Positions 10,939 to 22,107 of a stretch of DNA of 64,000 nucleotides are shown one piece after another. The notes beneath the pieces were generated by a model, which searched no databases, was not told where the DNA came from, and saw nothing but the letters and a program-made list of their open reading frames with translations. Every line of letters starts with the position of its first letter. The stretch's first letter is position 1. The stretch spans positions 18,759,619-18,823,618 of the forward strand of contig CM077648.1 of assembly GCA_039707465.1 (NCBI GenBank), read 5' to 3'. The position numbers and the translations under genes are program-made. The DNA comes from Rhabdophis nuchalis (lineage: Eukaryota; Chordata; Lepidosauria; Squamata; Natricidae).

Positions 10939-11687
10939 TCTGTGATGGTGTGCTACAGGTGACACCCATCCAGCTCAGCTCCATTGCGCATGCGTGTGTG
11001 CCTTCCATCGGCAATCTGATTTTTGGGTCTCTGCCATACATGTGGTAGATGTGCGTGTATACACAGGAGAGTGGGAGGGGGGTCATGAATGCATAGGGGG
11101 CATAGGATTTTGTGTGCATGTGCAGGGGTGGGGGAGCACAAGGGGATACAGCCCCCCATGCCCCATTTTTATTTTAAGAGGCTTCAGGAAGGCCTGCTAT
11201 GCCCAAACAGGCCACAGGGGGGGTGTCACACGCATGTGCTAGAGGAATGCTGGAGGGTCTTGCAAATGCACATGGGGGTGGGGCACACTGCATTATGGCA
11301 ATGGTGGGTTGCAGGCAGTATGCCCCGGTACAGGCGTACCGGTGCTTGCCGGAAGCACCGCGTACCATTCTGATACAGTGCACCAGTGCCTGCCCGCCCA
11401 CTCATCCTCCTTACCGGTATTTGAGCTCTTCGGCGCTTCTGCACATGTGCACTGTGTGTACAATGCCTGTTCGATGCTCCACCGAGCATCTGGAGTGTCA
11501 CGGAGACATCACAGGAAGTAAGGATGCATGCACACACTGCATGCATTCATGTGGTGGACGCCGGGCCCTGTTGCACCATACAGGTTGCAACGGGATTCAG
11601 AACCCACCCCTGCATTATGAGTATGGGCATGCATGCGTGTACTGTCATTTCTCCTCGGCACACGAGGAGAAAAGGGTTGTCCATCAC
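10939..11687. mobile_element. Degraded hAT-type element (split by another)
   Basis: The part from ctgtgatgg near 10939 to ccatcactg near 11687 matches the element at 54393-54735 over catccagctcagctcc, gggtctctgc and gcatgcacgg-like blocks. The middle is occupied by the insertion at 11299-11612. Open frames here, up to 175 codons, are by-products of the GC-rich sequence. Confidence 0.65.
11299..11612. mobile_element. hAT-type MITE, 314 bp
   Basis: The termini CAATGGTGGGTTGC and GAACCCACCCCTG are flanked by cattatgg (11291-11298) and cattatga (11613-11620), 7 of 8 identical. Confidence 0.8.
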
Positions 11688-11689
11688 TG

Positions 11690-12155
11690 CTCTATGTTAT
11701 GTAGGCATTGTGGCTACATAACATAGCAAAGTAGAATTCTGTTGTTGTTGTTTTTGACCAACATGACAATATTTGCTGAAGTGAAGATTTCATGGAAAGG
11801 ACTTAAATCCCTTTCAGCTTCCAAGTTAACCTGCTCATTTGAGTTCAGCAGTGAACCCGACACTAGGACTAATATTCCGTGGCAAAACTGGCTGAGCTGC
11901 CAACAGCGGAGTTTAAAACAGCATAGAGAGAGGTCAATATTATGAAATACTGACATGCCCTCCTAATTGCTCTGCATACCAGGGAATAGATTTAGCCAGG
12001 CAGTTACATGAAGTGAAACTAAGTGTTCTCGGGGCTTCTAGCTAAAATGTGTCTGATTTAGTAAAGAAAAACATGTTTACCACATTTTCTTTTTACTTTC
12101 TTTCCCCCCCTCATCTTCCTTTTTTGTAATTCATATAATTAATTGTAGAATGTTA
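11690..12155. other. Anonymous sequence
   Basis: No gene or repeat recognised. Confidence 0.5.
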
Positions 12156-12296
12156 TGTTTTGATTTTCTTTTTTTTAATAATTTATTTTATTTTATTTTT
12201 AAACACAACATAAAAATCCTTCATCTTACATGCTATAGAAAGTGTATGGGGCTTAATTATGCCACTTATTTTTTTTTTTTTAAGTTTCAGCTTAGT

Positions 12297-14570
12297 TTAA
12301 TAATAATAATAATAATAATAATTTTATTTCTAACCCGCTCTCTCTCCCCGAAGGGACTCGAGGCGGGGCACAGGGAATTAAAAAATTAGAAAAAATACAA
12401 AATATACAACAATAAAGATACATAAATACTGACTAAAAGGCATATTAAACAGAAAACCCTGCGCTAAAATTCCCAAATATTACTAAAAATCCCTAAACAA
12501 TCAGAAGAGACTATCCTAGGCCGGCCAAGCGAAAAAGATGTGTTTTTAGTTTCAGACGGAAGGAGCGGAGGTCCGTGGTAGTTCTAATATCGGGGGGAAG
12601 GTCGTTCCAGAGGGCTGGGCCCGCCACAGAGAAGGCCCTTCCCCTGGGCGTCGCCCGCTGACAAAGTCTAGTGGACGGCACCTGGAGAAGTCCCTCTCTG
12701 TGCGAGCGAATCGGCCGTGAGGATGTATGGGGCAGGATCCGATCCCGCAGGTAACTAGGTCCCGAGCCATGGAGCGCTTTGAAGATGACAACTAGCACCT
12801 TGAAGCGCACCCGGAAGACGACAGGCAGCCAGTGCAGCTCGCGCAAGAGCGGTGTTACGTGGGTGAATCTAGAAACACCCATAATTGCCCGCGCGGCTGC
12901 ATTCTGGACTAACTGAAGTCTCCGGGTGCACCTCAAGGGGAGCCCCATGTAGAGAGAGTTACAATAGTCCAGTCGGGATGTCACGAGAGCATGAGTGACT
13001 GTGCGAAGGGCGTCCCGATCCAATAGGGGGCGCAATTGGCGAACCAGGCGAACCTGGTAAAACGCCCTCCTGGCCACGGCTGTCACTTGATCTTCCATGG
13101 ACAGCCGGGCATCCAGGAGGACACCCAAATTGCGCACCCCATCCACAGGGGCAAGATGTTCGCCCCCTATGGCCAGCGATGGAGTTAGCTGGTTGAATCG
13201 GGTAGCCGGAAACCACAGCCACTCGGTCTTGGTCGGGTTGAGTCTGAGTCCGTTACTTCCCATCCAGATCCGCACGGCTTCCAGGCACTGGCACATCACC
13301 GCTACGGCATCGTTGGGGTGGTTTGGGGTAGATATATACAGCTGAGTATCATCAGCGTAAAGATGGTACTCTACCCCAAAACCACGGATGATCTCACCCA
13401 GCGGCTTCATATATGTGTTGAACAGGAGAGGCGAGAGGACCGACCCCTGAGGCACCCCACATGTGAGGGGTCTCGAGGTCGACCTCTGCTCTCCTGCCAA
13501 CACAAATTGCGATCGGCCAGAGAGGTAGGAGGAGAACCACCGTAAAACGGTGCCTCCCACCCCCAACCCCCCCAGCCGATGCAATAGGATACCATGGTCG
13601 ATGGTATCGAAAGCCGCCGAGAGGTCTAATAGGACCAGGATGGAGGAACAACCCCCATCTCTGGCCCTCCAGAGATCATCGACCAACGCGACCAATGCCG
13701 TCTCGGTGCTATGCCCGGGCCGAAAGCCGGACTGGCGCGGGTCTAGATAATCAACTTCCTCCAGGTGACGGGGAAACTGTTGTGCCACCACACTCTCAAC
13801 AACCTTCGCCAAAAAGGGAAGGTTGGAGACGGGACGATAGTTGTTTAATAAAGCTGGATCCAAAGAGGGCTTCTTAAGGAGGGGCCTCACCATAGCCTCT
13901 TTTAGGGAGGCAGGCAAGGAACCCTCACTCAAGGATGCGTTGACAACCTCTTGGAGCCAGCCTCGTGTCACCTCCCAGGATGCCAGTACAAGCCAGGAGG
14001 GACACGGGTCCAATAAACATGTGGTGGCTCGCAGTCGCCCACGTAACCTGTCCATATCCTCGGAAGAAACGGAGTCAAACTCCTCCCAGACAAGATCTGC
14101 CTCGCGGCATCCCACTGGGCCATCAATGGGGGCTAACTCGTTCTGTATCTGAGCGATTTTCTCCTGCAGAAAAATCACAAATTCCTCTGCTCTACCCTGT
14201 AGCGGGGCTTCCCGCACCCTCTGTTGAAGGAGGGAGCGGGTCACCCTAAACAGGGCGGCAGGGCGGTTTTCTGCGGATGCTATGAGAGTGGCACAATGAT
14301 GACGTTTGGCCACTCTCAGCGCCACAATGTAAGTCCGTAAATGGGCTCTTACCTGTGTCCGGTCAGATTCAGAGCGGGAAGCCCTCCATCTTCTCTCTAG
14401 GCATCTCTTGTGGCGTTTCATCCCCCTCAGCTCCTCGGTAAACCAGGGGGCCAGGGTGGTTCGCCGCCACAAGAGAGGCCGCAAGGGCGCGACCCGATCC
14501 AAGGCTCCCGTGGCCGCAGTATTCCATGCGGCCACGAGGTCCTCCATTGGGGCGCGGGTCAGGGGTACAG
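12297..14570 (-). mobile_element. L2-like LINE, longest copy
   Basis: The 3' end on the plus strand is (AAT)n at 12297-12322, followed by a short UTR with a ggactcgaggcgggg block also present at the other copies. It is 5'-truncated: the apurinic-type endonuclease domain expected at the N-terminus of the ORF is absent. It contains the intact RT frame described separately. Confidence 0.9.
12511..14547 (-). CDS. Reverse transcriptase of L2-like LINE (678 codons, open)
   Basis: This frame encodes the RT and C-terminal region of a non-LTR retrotransposon polyprotein, which would make cDNA of its own RNA at the target site. Visible RT blocks in order are PLLKKPSLDPALLNNYRPVS (about residues 226-245), the catalytic LDLSAAFDTIDH (about 311), GVPQGSVLSPLLF (about 364), and YHLYADDTQLYIS with the YADD active site (about 395). 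The C-terminal LHWLPVVFRVRFKV and LWNDLPPDIR region follows. The annotated ATG is internal: upstream endonuclease sequence is missing, so this is a truncated ORF2 rather than a complete protein. There are no stops or frameshifts across 678 codons, unlike the other five copies, which suggests recent insertion or a young source. It has no host function that I can see. Confidence 0.9.
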   Translation of the reverse strand: MEDLVAAWNTAATGALDRVAPLRPLLWRRTTLAPWFTEELRGMKRHKRCLERRWRASRSESDRTQVRAHLRTYIVALRVAKRHHCATLIASAENRPAALFRVTRSLLQQRVREAPLQGRAEEFVIFLQEKIAQIQNELAPIDGPVGCREADLVWEEFDSVSSEDMDRLRGRLRATTCLLDPCPSWLVLASWEVTRGWLQEVVNASLSEGSLPASLKEAMVRPLLKKPSLDPALLNNYRPVSNLPFLAKVVESVVAQQFPRHLEEVDYLDPRQSGFRPGHSTETALVALVDDLWRARDGGCSSILVLLDLSAAFDTIDHGILLHRLGGLGVGGTVLRWFSSYLSGRSQFVLAGEQRSTSRPLTCGVPQGSVLSPLLFNTYMKPLGEIIRGFGVEYHLYADDTQLYISTPNHPNDAVAVMCQCLEAVRIWMGSNGLRLNPTKTEWLWFPATRFNQLTPSLAIGGEHLAPVDGVRNLGVLLDARLSMEDQVTAVARRAFYQVRLVRQLRPLLDRDALRTVTHALVTSRLDYCNSLYMGLPLRCTRRLQLVQNAAARAIMGVSRFTHVTPLLRELHWLPVVFRVRFKVLVVIFKALHGSGPSYLRDRILPHTSSRPIRSHREGLLQVPSTRLCQRATPRGRAFSVAGPALWNDLPPDIRTTTDLRSFRLKLKTHLFRLAGLG

Positions 14571-14934
14571 TTTAAAAGTTTTTTACGGACTATCTCTTTT
14601 GCAGCTGTCTCTTTAAGACAATAAACATCCTTCCAGCTGGAATCCACTTTCACTTCTCATTTCCTTCTTTCTAGAGCTATCAGCAACTTTGCCAGCCTGG
14701 GGGGGGGGGTGTCTGTTTACTGCAGATTTGAAGCTCTTCCTTTGGGTCAAACAGGGACTTTGCAATATCCCTGTGATCAGCAAAGATTTGGCTTCGGCTT
14801 CACTGTCCCTATAAGACAATTAGGTCCGATTGGACCATCCAGCGGCCAAAGACTCAACAATGATCTTGCAGCAGCAAGATCAAGTGCTATATCATTGCGA
14901 CGCAGGCTCCTCCTTCCTTGTTTTGATTTTCTTT

Positions 14935-15110
14935 GAGGTGCAACTCAGATAGGTGGTTGGAGATGTGTTGCAGGCAGCTAAAAAATATTTTAATAAATCT
15001 ATACAAAATGTTTGAAGTTATGGGGAAAACCTAAAGATTACCTGGTTGTTGTTTGAGCGGTGGAAACTGTTGCTTTGAAAAACAAAGATTCTATTCAGAA
15101 CTACCCCAGG

Positions 15111-15149
<39 letters not shown>

Positions 15150-15337
15150 CCCACAAACACACACAGAGAGATTCCAGAAGCCATATTCCCAGAAAGGACA
15201 TGGCCCAGAACAACAACAAAAGAACTGTTAATTAAGTCCACTGATTAAAATTAATTGTCTATAAACTAAGGTTCTCTCTTTACAAAATTAATTGTGCCTT
15301 GTTTCGAGATATCATCTATTCTCATTCATATACAGTA
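14935..15337. other. Intervening sequence with (AC)n
   Basis: A perfect (AC)n run lies at about 15113-15144; otherwise anonymous. Confidence 0.6.
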
Positions 15338-15727
15338 CAGGTAGTTCTCCACTTAAAACAGTTCATTTAGCGAAAACGGCACTGGAAAAAAGTAACTTAT
15401 GAACATTTTTCACACTAATGATCATTGCAGCATCCCCATGGTCACATGATTTAAATTCAGATGCTTGACAACTGATTCGCATAGTATATATATGACGGTT
15501 GCAGTGTGTCTTAGGATCATGTGATCACTTTTTGCAAACTTCTGACCAGCAAAGTCAATGGGGAAACCAGATTTACTTAACAACTGTGTTACTAATGACT
15601 GCAGTGATTCACTTAATAAATGTGGTAAGAAAAGTTATTAAATGAGGCAAAAACCACTTAACAAATTTCTCACTTAGCAACATAAACGTTGAGCTCAAAT
15701 GTGGTCATAAGTCAAGGACAACCTACA
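15338..15727. mobile_element. TA-flanked MITE (pogo/Tigger-like), copy 1
   Basis: It begins CAGGTAGTTCTCCACTTA after TA and ends with the inverted form near 15727. The interior has ttcacttaat and gtcacatgat blocks. TA target sites and the CAGGTAGTCC terminus resemble pogo/Tigger-class elements. Related copies are at 28485-28880, 39598-40410 (interrupted), 55462-55798 and 56276-56642. Confidence 0.75.
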
Positions 15728-16055
15728 TACAAACTACTCTCAGGTTGCACACAGGCACACTGAGCACAGACTCTCACCTACTCCCTCCTTCTCCTGCCAG
15801 GAGAAACATGAAAAATAAAAAGAAACAGCATGGAAATGGTGAAATGGAATGGGATAATAACCACAAGAATGAAAGGGAGAGGCAAAACTGGAGGTAATCA
15901 GGGACAGAAATCATGTCCAAAAGGATTAAAATCAGTAGGCATTATTTTAGAAGATCCATATTTTTCAACATGGATATCCGCAATCATTTGCATCTCCTCT
16001 TCATTCCTTTACTTTACATAACTCCTCCTACATATCAACAAATGCAGCCTATCAC

Positions 16056-16292
16056 CAGAGGTGGTATTCAGCCGGTTTGGACCGGTTCGCCCAAACCGGT
16101 AGTGGAAATAGCAGGTGGGACCGCCCACCTGCCCCGGCTCTATGCTGTCCTATTTAGGCATGTTTTTGAGGCCCGGTGCATGCATGGAAGGTGCGTATAC
16201 ACGCAAAGCACATGCACGGAAGGCCGGGCGTATGCGCAAAGCGAGCTTGCGCATGACGAACCGGTGGAAACAAAATGTGAAACCCACCTCTG
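16056..16292. mobile_element. hAT-type MITE with perfect 8-bp duplication
   Basis: The termini CAGAGGTGG and CCACCTCTG are flanked by cctatcac on both sides (16048-16055 and 16293-16300). The interior is rich in accggtt and gcatgcgc motifs. The same superfamily appears at 24720, 34724, 35903, 41097, 50313 and 51013. Confidence 0.9.
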
Positions 16293-16737
16293 CCTATCAC
16301 CTTCCCCTTCTCAATCAATGTAATTATTTGGAAAAAGAAATATTTCATCCTACAGGTAAATAATGCCTTAGACTGCACTAAAATGTAAAGTGCACTTAAT
16401 TTGTTCTTTTATTTATTTACTAACCAAAAATGTATATCCTGTCAAGTTCCCAAGACTTTTTCCTCTTACAGCAAATGCCATCTAAGTGATTTTAAGCCAG
16501 CTTAGATCAAATTGAAAAAGCTTGTTCTCAGAATGAAAAATGGATGAGTGAAAAGATGGTGCAAAATCTACTTGTGTCGCTTTGTCTGCCTTTGTGAATA
16601 ATTAAAATTTCAGAGCTGGTCACGTCTATCATGTGTAGCTTTCACAGTTTCCTTGGACATTTTCAATTTTGGGACTATATTTTTTTTAAAAAAATTGAAG
16701 TATCCGCACAATGCTTGGAAAACCAACTCAGCCAAGG

Positions 16738-16815
16738 ATCTGTTTGTTTGTTTGTTTATTAAATTCATTTGCCACCCATCTCACCACAAGGTGACTCTGG
16801 ATGACTTACAAATTA
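16738..16815 (-). mobile_element. L2-like LINE 3' relic
   Basis: (TTTG)n, then ttgccacccatctcacc and acaaggtgactctgg. This matches the 3' UTR of the copy at 4242-5020. Confidence 0.6.
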
Positions 16816-17233
16816 AAAGCAATCAAACCATACTCCTTATGAAGAAACCTGTGGAGAAACTGAAGGTGACTCAAAGTAAGATGACCAAAAACCAAGGAAG
16901 AAAGATTGCGCTGGAAGTCTCAATGGAGCCTGTAATGGAGTGACCTAACTCCGCTTGCTAAAACACATTTGCATTATAATTATTTAAAAGCTACGGAGAT
17001 CCTTGGAGCAGCAGAGTAATTAGACTTCCTGGTGAGTGTTCAGATGACCCAAGGCACGAATAAGGGGAAATGGAAAAAAAATAAGTACCAGGATTTAAAA
17101 ATAATCCACAGGGGGAAAAAAATAGTTGCTAAGAATTTGGACTATGAAAATTTTAAATGGATTTTTTTATTTAGCATATGACATACAATGTCAGGGCAAT
17201 CGACAAAGGCTAAACACAATGCAGTCCTGCTGG
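16816..17233. other. Anonymous sequence
   Basis: No gene or repeat recognised. Confidence 0.5.
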
Positions 17234-18068
17234 CTTAATAATAATAATAATAATAATTTAAATAATAATAATAATAATTTAAATACTTATAAACCGCTCC
17301 CTCTCCCCATGGGGACTCGGGGCGGTGCACAGGTAGAATAAAAACAATAGAAAATATACAAACAGTTCTAAAACCAAATTAAACTTAACCTGTGCTAAAA
17401 TTCCCATAAAACTAACTATGCTAAAAGCTACCCAATAAAAACCCCAAGACAGGGAGACTATCCCAGGCCGGCCAGACAGAAAAAGTGAGTTTTTAATTTA
17501 AGACGGAAGGAGCGGAGGTCCGTGGTCATTCTAATATCGGGGGGAAGGTCGTTCCAGAGGGCCGGGCCCGCCACAGAGAGAGCCCTTCCCCTGGGCGTCG
17601 CCCGCTGACAAAGTCTAGTGGACGGCACCCGGAGAAGTCCCTCCCTGTGGGAGCGAATCGGCCGTGAGGATGTATGAGGCAGGATCCGATCCCGCAGATA
17701 GCTAGGTCCCGAGCCATGGAGCGCTTTAAAGATGATAATTAACACCTTGAAGCGCACCCGGAAGACGACAGGTAGCCAGTGCAGCTCGCGCAAGAGCGGT
17801 GTTATGTGGGTAGACCTTGCGGTCCCCATAATTGCTCGCGCGGCTGCATTCTGGACTAGGTGAAGTCTCCGGGTGCACCTCAAGGGAAGCCCCATGTAGA
17901 GAGAGTTACAATAGTCCAGTCGGGATGTCACGAGCGCATGAGTGACTGTGCGAAGGGCGTCCCGATCCAATAGGGGGCGCAATTGGCGAACCAGGCGAAC
18001 CTGGTAAAACGCCCTCCTGGCCACGGCTGTCACTTGATCTTCCATGGACAGCCGGGCATCCAGGAGGA
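17234..18068 (-). mobile_element. L2-like LINE, 5'-truncated
   Basis: An (AAT)n tail on the plus strand at 17237-17278 is followed by the C-terminal RT region. The minus strand is open for 195 codons (17458-18045; QLRPLLDRDALRTVTHALVT through KTHFFCLAGLG). Homology stops at about 18068. Confidence 0.9.
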
Positions 18069-18127
18069 CTTGCTAGTTCGCTCTCTGCGCTTACTATTCT
18101 TGGTGCACCGCAAGAAAGGGTTTAGAT

Positions 18128-18586
18128 CAGGGGTGTCAAACTGGATTGCTTTGAGGGCCAGATCAGCATTCTCCTCTGTGGACCAGCAAGTGAGGGTGGG
18201 GGATGGAAATGGCCTGGACAGCTTCCTGCAGCACTTTGCCAGCCAAAACGGGCAGGTTTTGGCCTGGACGGCCTCCTGATAGGCCCATGGGATGCTTAAA
18301 TTTGGTCCATGGAGCCAGTTTTGAAATAGCAATGGACTGGCCCATGGTGCCTCTGGCAGCCAAAACGCACACAGCTCCCCCACGCCCTGTTTTGGCCAGC
18401 AAAGTGTTTCAGGAGGCTATCCAGGCCAAAAACAAGCCTCACGGGGCCCACATGGGGACCGCCCACATCCCCCCCCACATGCCCTGATTTGGCTGTCAGA
18501 GGCACCATGGGCCAGTCCTTTGCAGGCTTGATTTAAGTACTCCATGGGCCGGATCCAGCCTATGGGCCTTGGGTTTGACACCCCTG
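18128..18586. mobile_element. hAT-type MITE
   Basis: The termini CAGGGGTGTCAAACT and GTTTGACACCCCTG are flanked by gtttagat (18120-18127) and gtttagag (18587-18594), 7 of 8 identical. Related elements: 36343-36628, 41367-41650 and 56748-56872. Confidence 0.85.
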
Positions 18587-18634
18587 GTTTAGAGGAATTT
18601 GGATTTAGCTTATTTAAAAGTATTTGTGAATTCA

Positions 18635-18990
18635 AAAATAAATAAAATAAAATAAAATAAAATAAAATAGAATATAAAATAAAATAAATAAAATAAATAA
18701 AATAAAATAAAATAAAATAAAATAAAATAAATAAAAAAAAATAAAAAAAAAATAAAATAATAAAATAAAATAAAATAAAATAAAATAAAATAATAAAATA
18801 AAATAAAATAAAATAAAATAAAATAAAATAAAATAAAATAAAATAAAATAAAATAAAATAAAATAATAAAATAATAAAATAATAAAATAATAAAATAAAA
18901 TAAAATAGGCTTTCATGGGAAGCATGATATTTTCTGTGAAAACAATACAATAATACAAAACAAAACAAAACAAAACAAAACAAAACAAAT
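18635..18990. repeat. (TAAAA)n and (CAAAA)n long microsatellite
   Basis: About 270 bp of near-uniform TAAAA units with occasional TAAT interruptions is followed by acaatac and (CAAAA)n leading directly into a minus-strand CR1 3' end. It reads as phenylalanine/leucine/tyrosine-rich junk on the minus strand. Confidence 0.9.
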
Positions 18991-19215
18991 ACAATAGTGG
19001 AGTTGGAAGGGACCTTGGAGGTCTTCTAGTCCAACCCCCTGCCCAGGCAGGAACCTTATACCATTTCAGACAAATGGCTACCCAACATCCTCTTAAAGAT
19101 TTGCAGTGTTGGGGCATTCACAACTTCTGGAGGCAACCTGTTCCACTGGTTAATTGTTCTAACTGTCAGGAAATTTCTCCTCCGTTCTAAGTTGCTTCTC
19201 TGTCCATATCCATGA
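18991..19215 (-). mobile_element. CR1 LINE 3' UTR
   Basis: Plus-strand gttggaagggaccttggagg through ggaaatttctcctccg is the reverse complement of the CR1 3' UTR. The pentamer-repeat tail lies immediately to the left. Confidence 0.9.
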
Positions 19216-20299
19216 GAAATAATTGGTCACACACAAAAAAGTCAAGGGAGTATTGTTAAAGTTCATAAACTATAGAACATAGTGAATGGGACTAATGTAT
19301 TAACAACGCAGAGAAAGAGAAAAGAAAAGAGGGATAAAAGAGCTCACTTTGGCTGTTAGTTTCCCTTGTTGGGAAAATTAAAGAGAGAGAGATTATTTTA
19401 GGCTAGCAGCAGGAGAACGTAGGGGAACACAACTATCATAGCAACCATCAGAAAATGGCAATGCACTAGTGATGTTGCAAAGAATGTGTGAAGAACAGGG
19501 GAAGAATATTATAAAGTCGGGGGCAACTTTGTTGGCTAAAAGATTTGAAAATATGAAAGAGAAATTCAGTTTGAAAAAAATCTTCAATACAAATGATTGG
19601 AAGGGTAAACTAATCAAGGAAAATAAATGAACTTGCACTTGTTCCTGAAAATAAATGCAAAATTTTAAAGGGGGAGAAAATAAAATAAATATGTTTGCAT
19701 CTGCACTGAAGACCAGAAGCTGCTTCCTTTTTCAAATATAGTTTTATTTTTTTTCCTTTCCCCTAACTTTCTGTTTTATCTGCATTCATGTTACTTTTAT
19801 TCATGTAAACATTTTTAATAAAAGTTGTATTTAAATAAAAAAGAAAAGGAAAGGCCAAAACTCTTGGAGTTTTATTCTGTTGCAGTCTTCTCCCAAAAAG
19901 AGAAATTTGATTTAAATGGAAATAAGGAGCATAATTTACACAAGAAAGGAATAGCAGTAAAGTAAATAAATAGATAGTTAGAGAACGTTTAGCTACCATG
20001 CATAAATTTAAATTTCCAGACCAATTACATTTCTGACTCTTGAAGGAGTTAAGAGTCATTTAACATCTGAAGGAAGCTCTGAGAAATTGTGTCAAAGAAC
20101 TGGAGAGAAGCAAATGTTTCCACATTCCAAAACAGGGGGGGAAAAGCGAACCTACAAAACTACAGACTGGTCAGCTTGATATTAATACCATTCAAAAGTC
20201 TATTTCATTCAAAAATTACTAAGCCATCATTTTGTGAGCATTTCGTAAATAATGCACCACTTAGCAGGAGTCAGCAGGAGTTGATCAATGACAAGCAAA
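19216..20299. other. Anonymous AT-rich sequence
   Basis: No gene or repeat recognised. Confidence 0.5.
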
Positions 20300-20965
20300 T
20301 TTTGATTGTTGTGTCTTAGTTGTGAAGTTGTGTCTGACCCATCACGACCTCATAGGCAACGTTCCTCCAGGCCTTCCTATCCTCTACCATCCACTGGAGT
20401 CTATTTAAGCTCATGCCATTTAAGTGACTCCATCCAGCCACCTCATTCTCTTTCGTCCCGTTCTTCTTTTGCCCTCAATCTTTCCCAGCAAGAGGCTCTT
20501 CTCCAGTGAGTCCTTCCTTCTCATTAGGTGGCCAAAGTATTTGAGTTTCCTCTTCAGGATCTGGCCTTTTAAAGAGCAGTCAGGGTTGATCTCCTCTAGG
20601 ACTGATCGGTTTGATCACCTTGCAGTCCAAGGGACGCAGGAGTCTTCTCCAGCACCATAGTTCAAAAGATTCCATTCTTTGGCGTTCTGCCTTTCTTATG
20701 GTCTAACCTTCACCGCCATACATTGCAACTGGAAAAACCAGAGCCTTGATTATACACACTTTTGTTGGCAGGGTGATGTCTCTGCTTTTTAGTATGCTGT
20801 CTAGATTTGCATAGCTTTCCTCCCCGAGAGCAAGCGTCTTTTAATTTTTTGGCTGCAGTCTCCATTTGCGGTGATCTTGGAGCCCAGGAAAATAAAATCT
20901 GTCACTACCTCCATTTCTTTCCCATCTGTTTGCCATTGAGAGGGCCGGGTGCCATGATATTAGTT
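20300..20965 (-). mobile_element. Bov-B (RTE) LINE fragment
   Basis: The plus strand contains ccaagggacgcaggagtctt, attccattctttggcg and tggaaaaaccagagccttga, the reverse complement of the Bov-B ORF 3' part. The minus strand at about 20868-20920 reads EVVTDFIFLGSKITANG, a hallmark phrase of the Bov-B reverse transcriptase, but the frame is interrupted elsewhere. Bov-B is the LINE known to have moved horizontally between squamates and ruminants. This copy is defective. Confidence 0.9.
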
Positions 20966-21139
20966 TTCAAATGCTGATAGAATGACCAAATGAAATGATC
21001 ACAAGATGTAATGTGTCTTCACTTCAGTTATACATTTGTCAAATATCCCTTGAAATTCTACTAAACAAGATGTCAAAATGTGGAGCCAGAGCTGGCTGAA
21101 CAATCATACCCCAAAAGTTTACATTAATATTGAAGAAGT

Positions 21140-21965
21140 TACCAAGTATTGCAGGATTCTTTTCTAGGCCCTGTGTTGTTCAACCTGTTACAAAACATTT
21201 GGATAATGGATTGGAAAATATTATCACGTTTGCAGTTCGCTCAAAGAATAGGAAAAACAGCGAATAGTTTTGAACACACTACTAAGAATCAGGAGGGTTT
21301 TGACAAACTGCAGCAATTTTGCAACCAGCAAAATTAATTTCAACAAAAACAGAGAAGTCCTTCATTTGCGTAGGACAAGAAAAAGCTGGGAGGCAATATA
21401 TTAAGCACGTATTTTATATGCAAAATTATTTCAGTGGCTTGATAGATCGGAAGTGCAACACGAGCCAACAATGTGAAATCCACATGCAATCCTAAACTGC
21501 ACGAACAGAAATGCGGTATTGATATAAACAGAAATCATTGTTTCCTAGCCTTCTGCATTGATCAGTTCACACTCGGAATATTGTGTCTGGTAAGTGCATA
21601 CATCAATAACAAATTGTAGTTGCTGGATATGTTTAATCTAGAGAAGAGATTACTGCAGCTGTCTTCATGTGTCTGAAGGGCTGTCATGCAGAAGATAGTG
21701 TATTTCTTCGGTGCTGTTCCAGGAAAAGCAGCAAGTTTAAATTATAAAGCAGTAGGTATCTGTTCAAAATCGGAAAGAATGTCTTAACAGAACTGTTTAG
21801 CAATGGAACAAACTGTTTTAGTAGATGGTGGTGATTCACCAAGAGTTCAGCAGAGGCTTAATGGTAATCTCTTAGTAGTAGCTTCTTGTATTGCAATGTT
21901 CTTGTACTGTATGGAAGAATTATTTCCCAAATCCCTTCTACCCTGATGTTCTATGGTTCCAGCAA
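21140..21965 (+). mobile_element. Ancient CR1/L3-type LINE
   Basis: Degraded RT residues SFLGPVLFNLL lie near 21155, with a LEKRLLQLSS-like stretch near 21635. The end, ccctgatgttctatggttcc, resembles an old CR1/L3 terminus. The frame is thoroughly broken. Confidence 0.6.
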
Positions 21966-22107
21966 TTCCAAAACAGGTTCCCAGCTATGGTACAAATGAC
22001 AAACTGAGTCTTGAGGCAAATGTGCTGAATATAAAAGTCAAAAAGTCAATGTCTATGTCCATTACAACTATAGATTAAGATTATCTTTCATTCCTTTTGA
22101 GCTAGCT

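Larger units (their letters stand above)
12156..14934 (-). mobile_element. Putative L1-type retrocopy carrying an L2-like LINE
   Basis: The 16-mer tgttttgattttcttt occurs at 12156-12171 and again at 14919-14934. On the minus strand the insert begins at 14918 and ends in a poly-A run abutting the left 16-mer (plus-strand T run from 12172), the arrangement left by L1-type target-primed insertion. Inside are about 345 bp of unknown sequence, the L2-like LINE and about 125 bp of 3' flank. Low sequence complexity in the repeat leaves room for coincidence. Confidence 0.5.

Noticed and set aside
11199..11726. 175-codon open frame rich in Cys and His
   Set aside because: It lies across two nested hAT-type MITEs with CpG/TG-rich sequence; Cys/His content comes from TGC/CAT repeats and has no finger spacing.
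18417..19117. Long Phe/Leu/Tyr-rich open frames on the minus strand
   Set aside because: Translation of the TAAAA microsatellite only.
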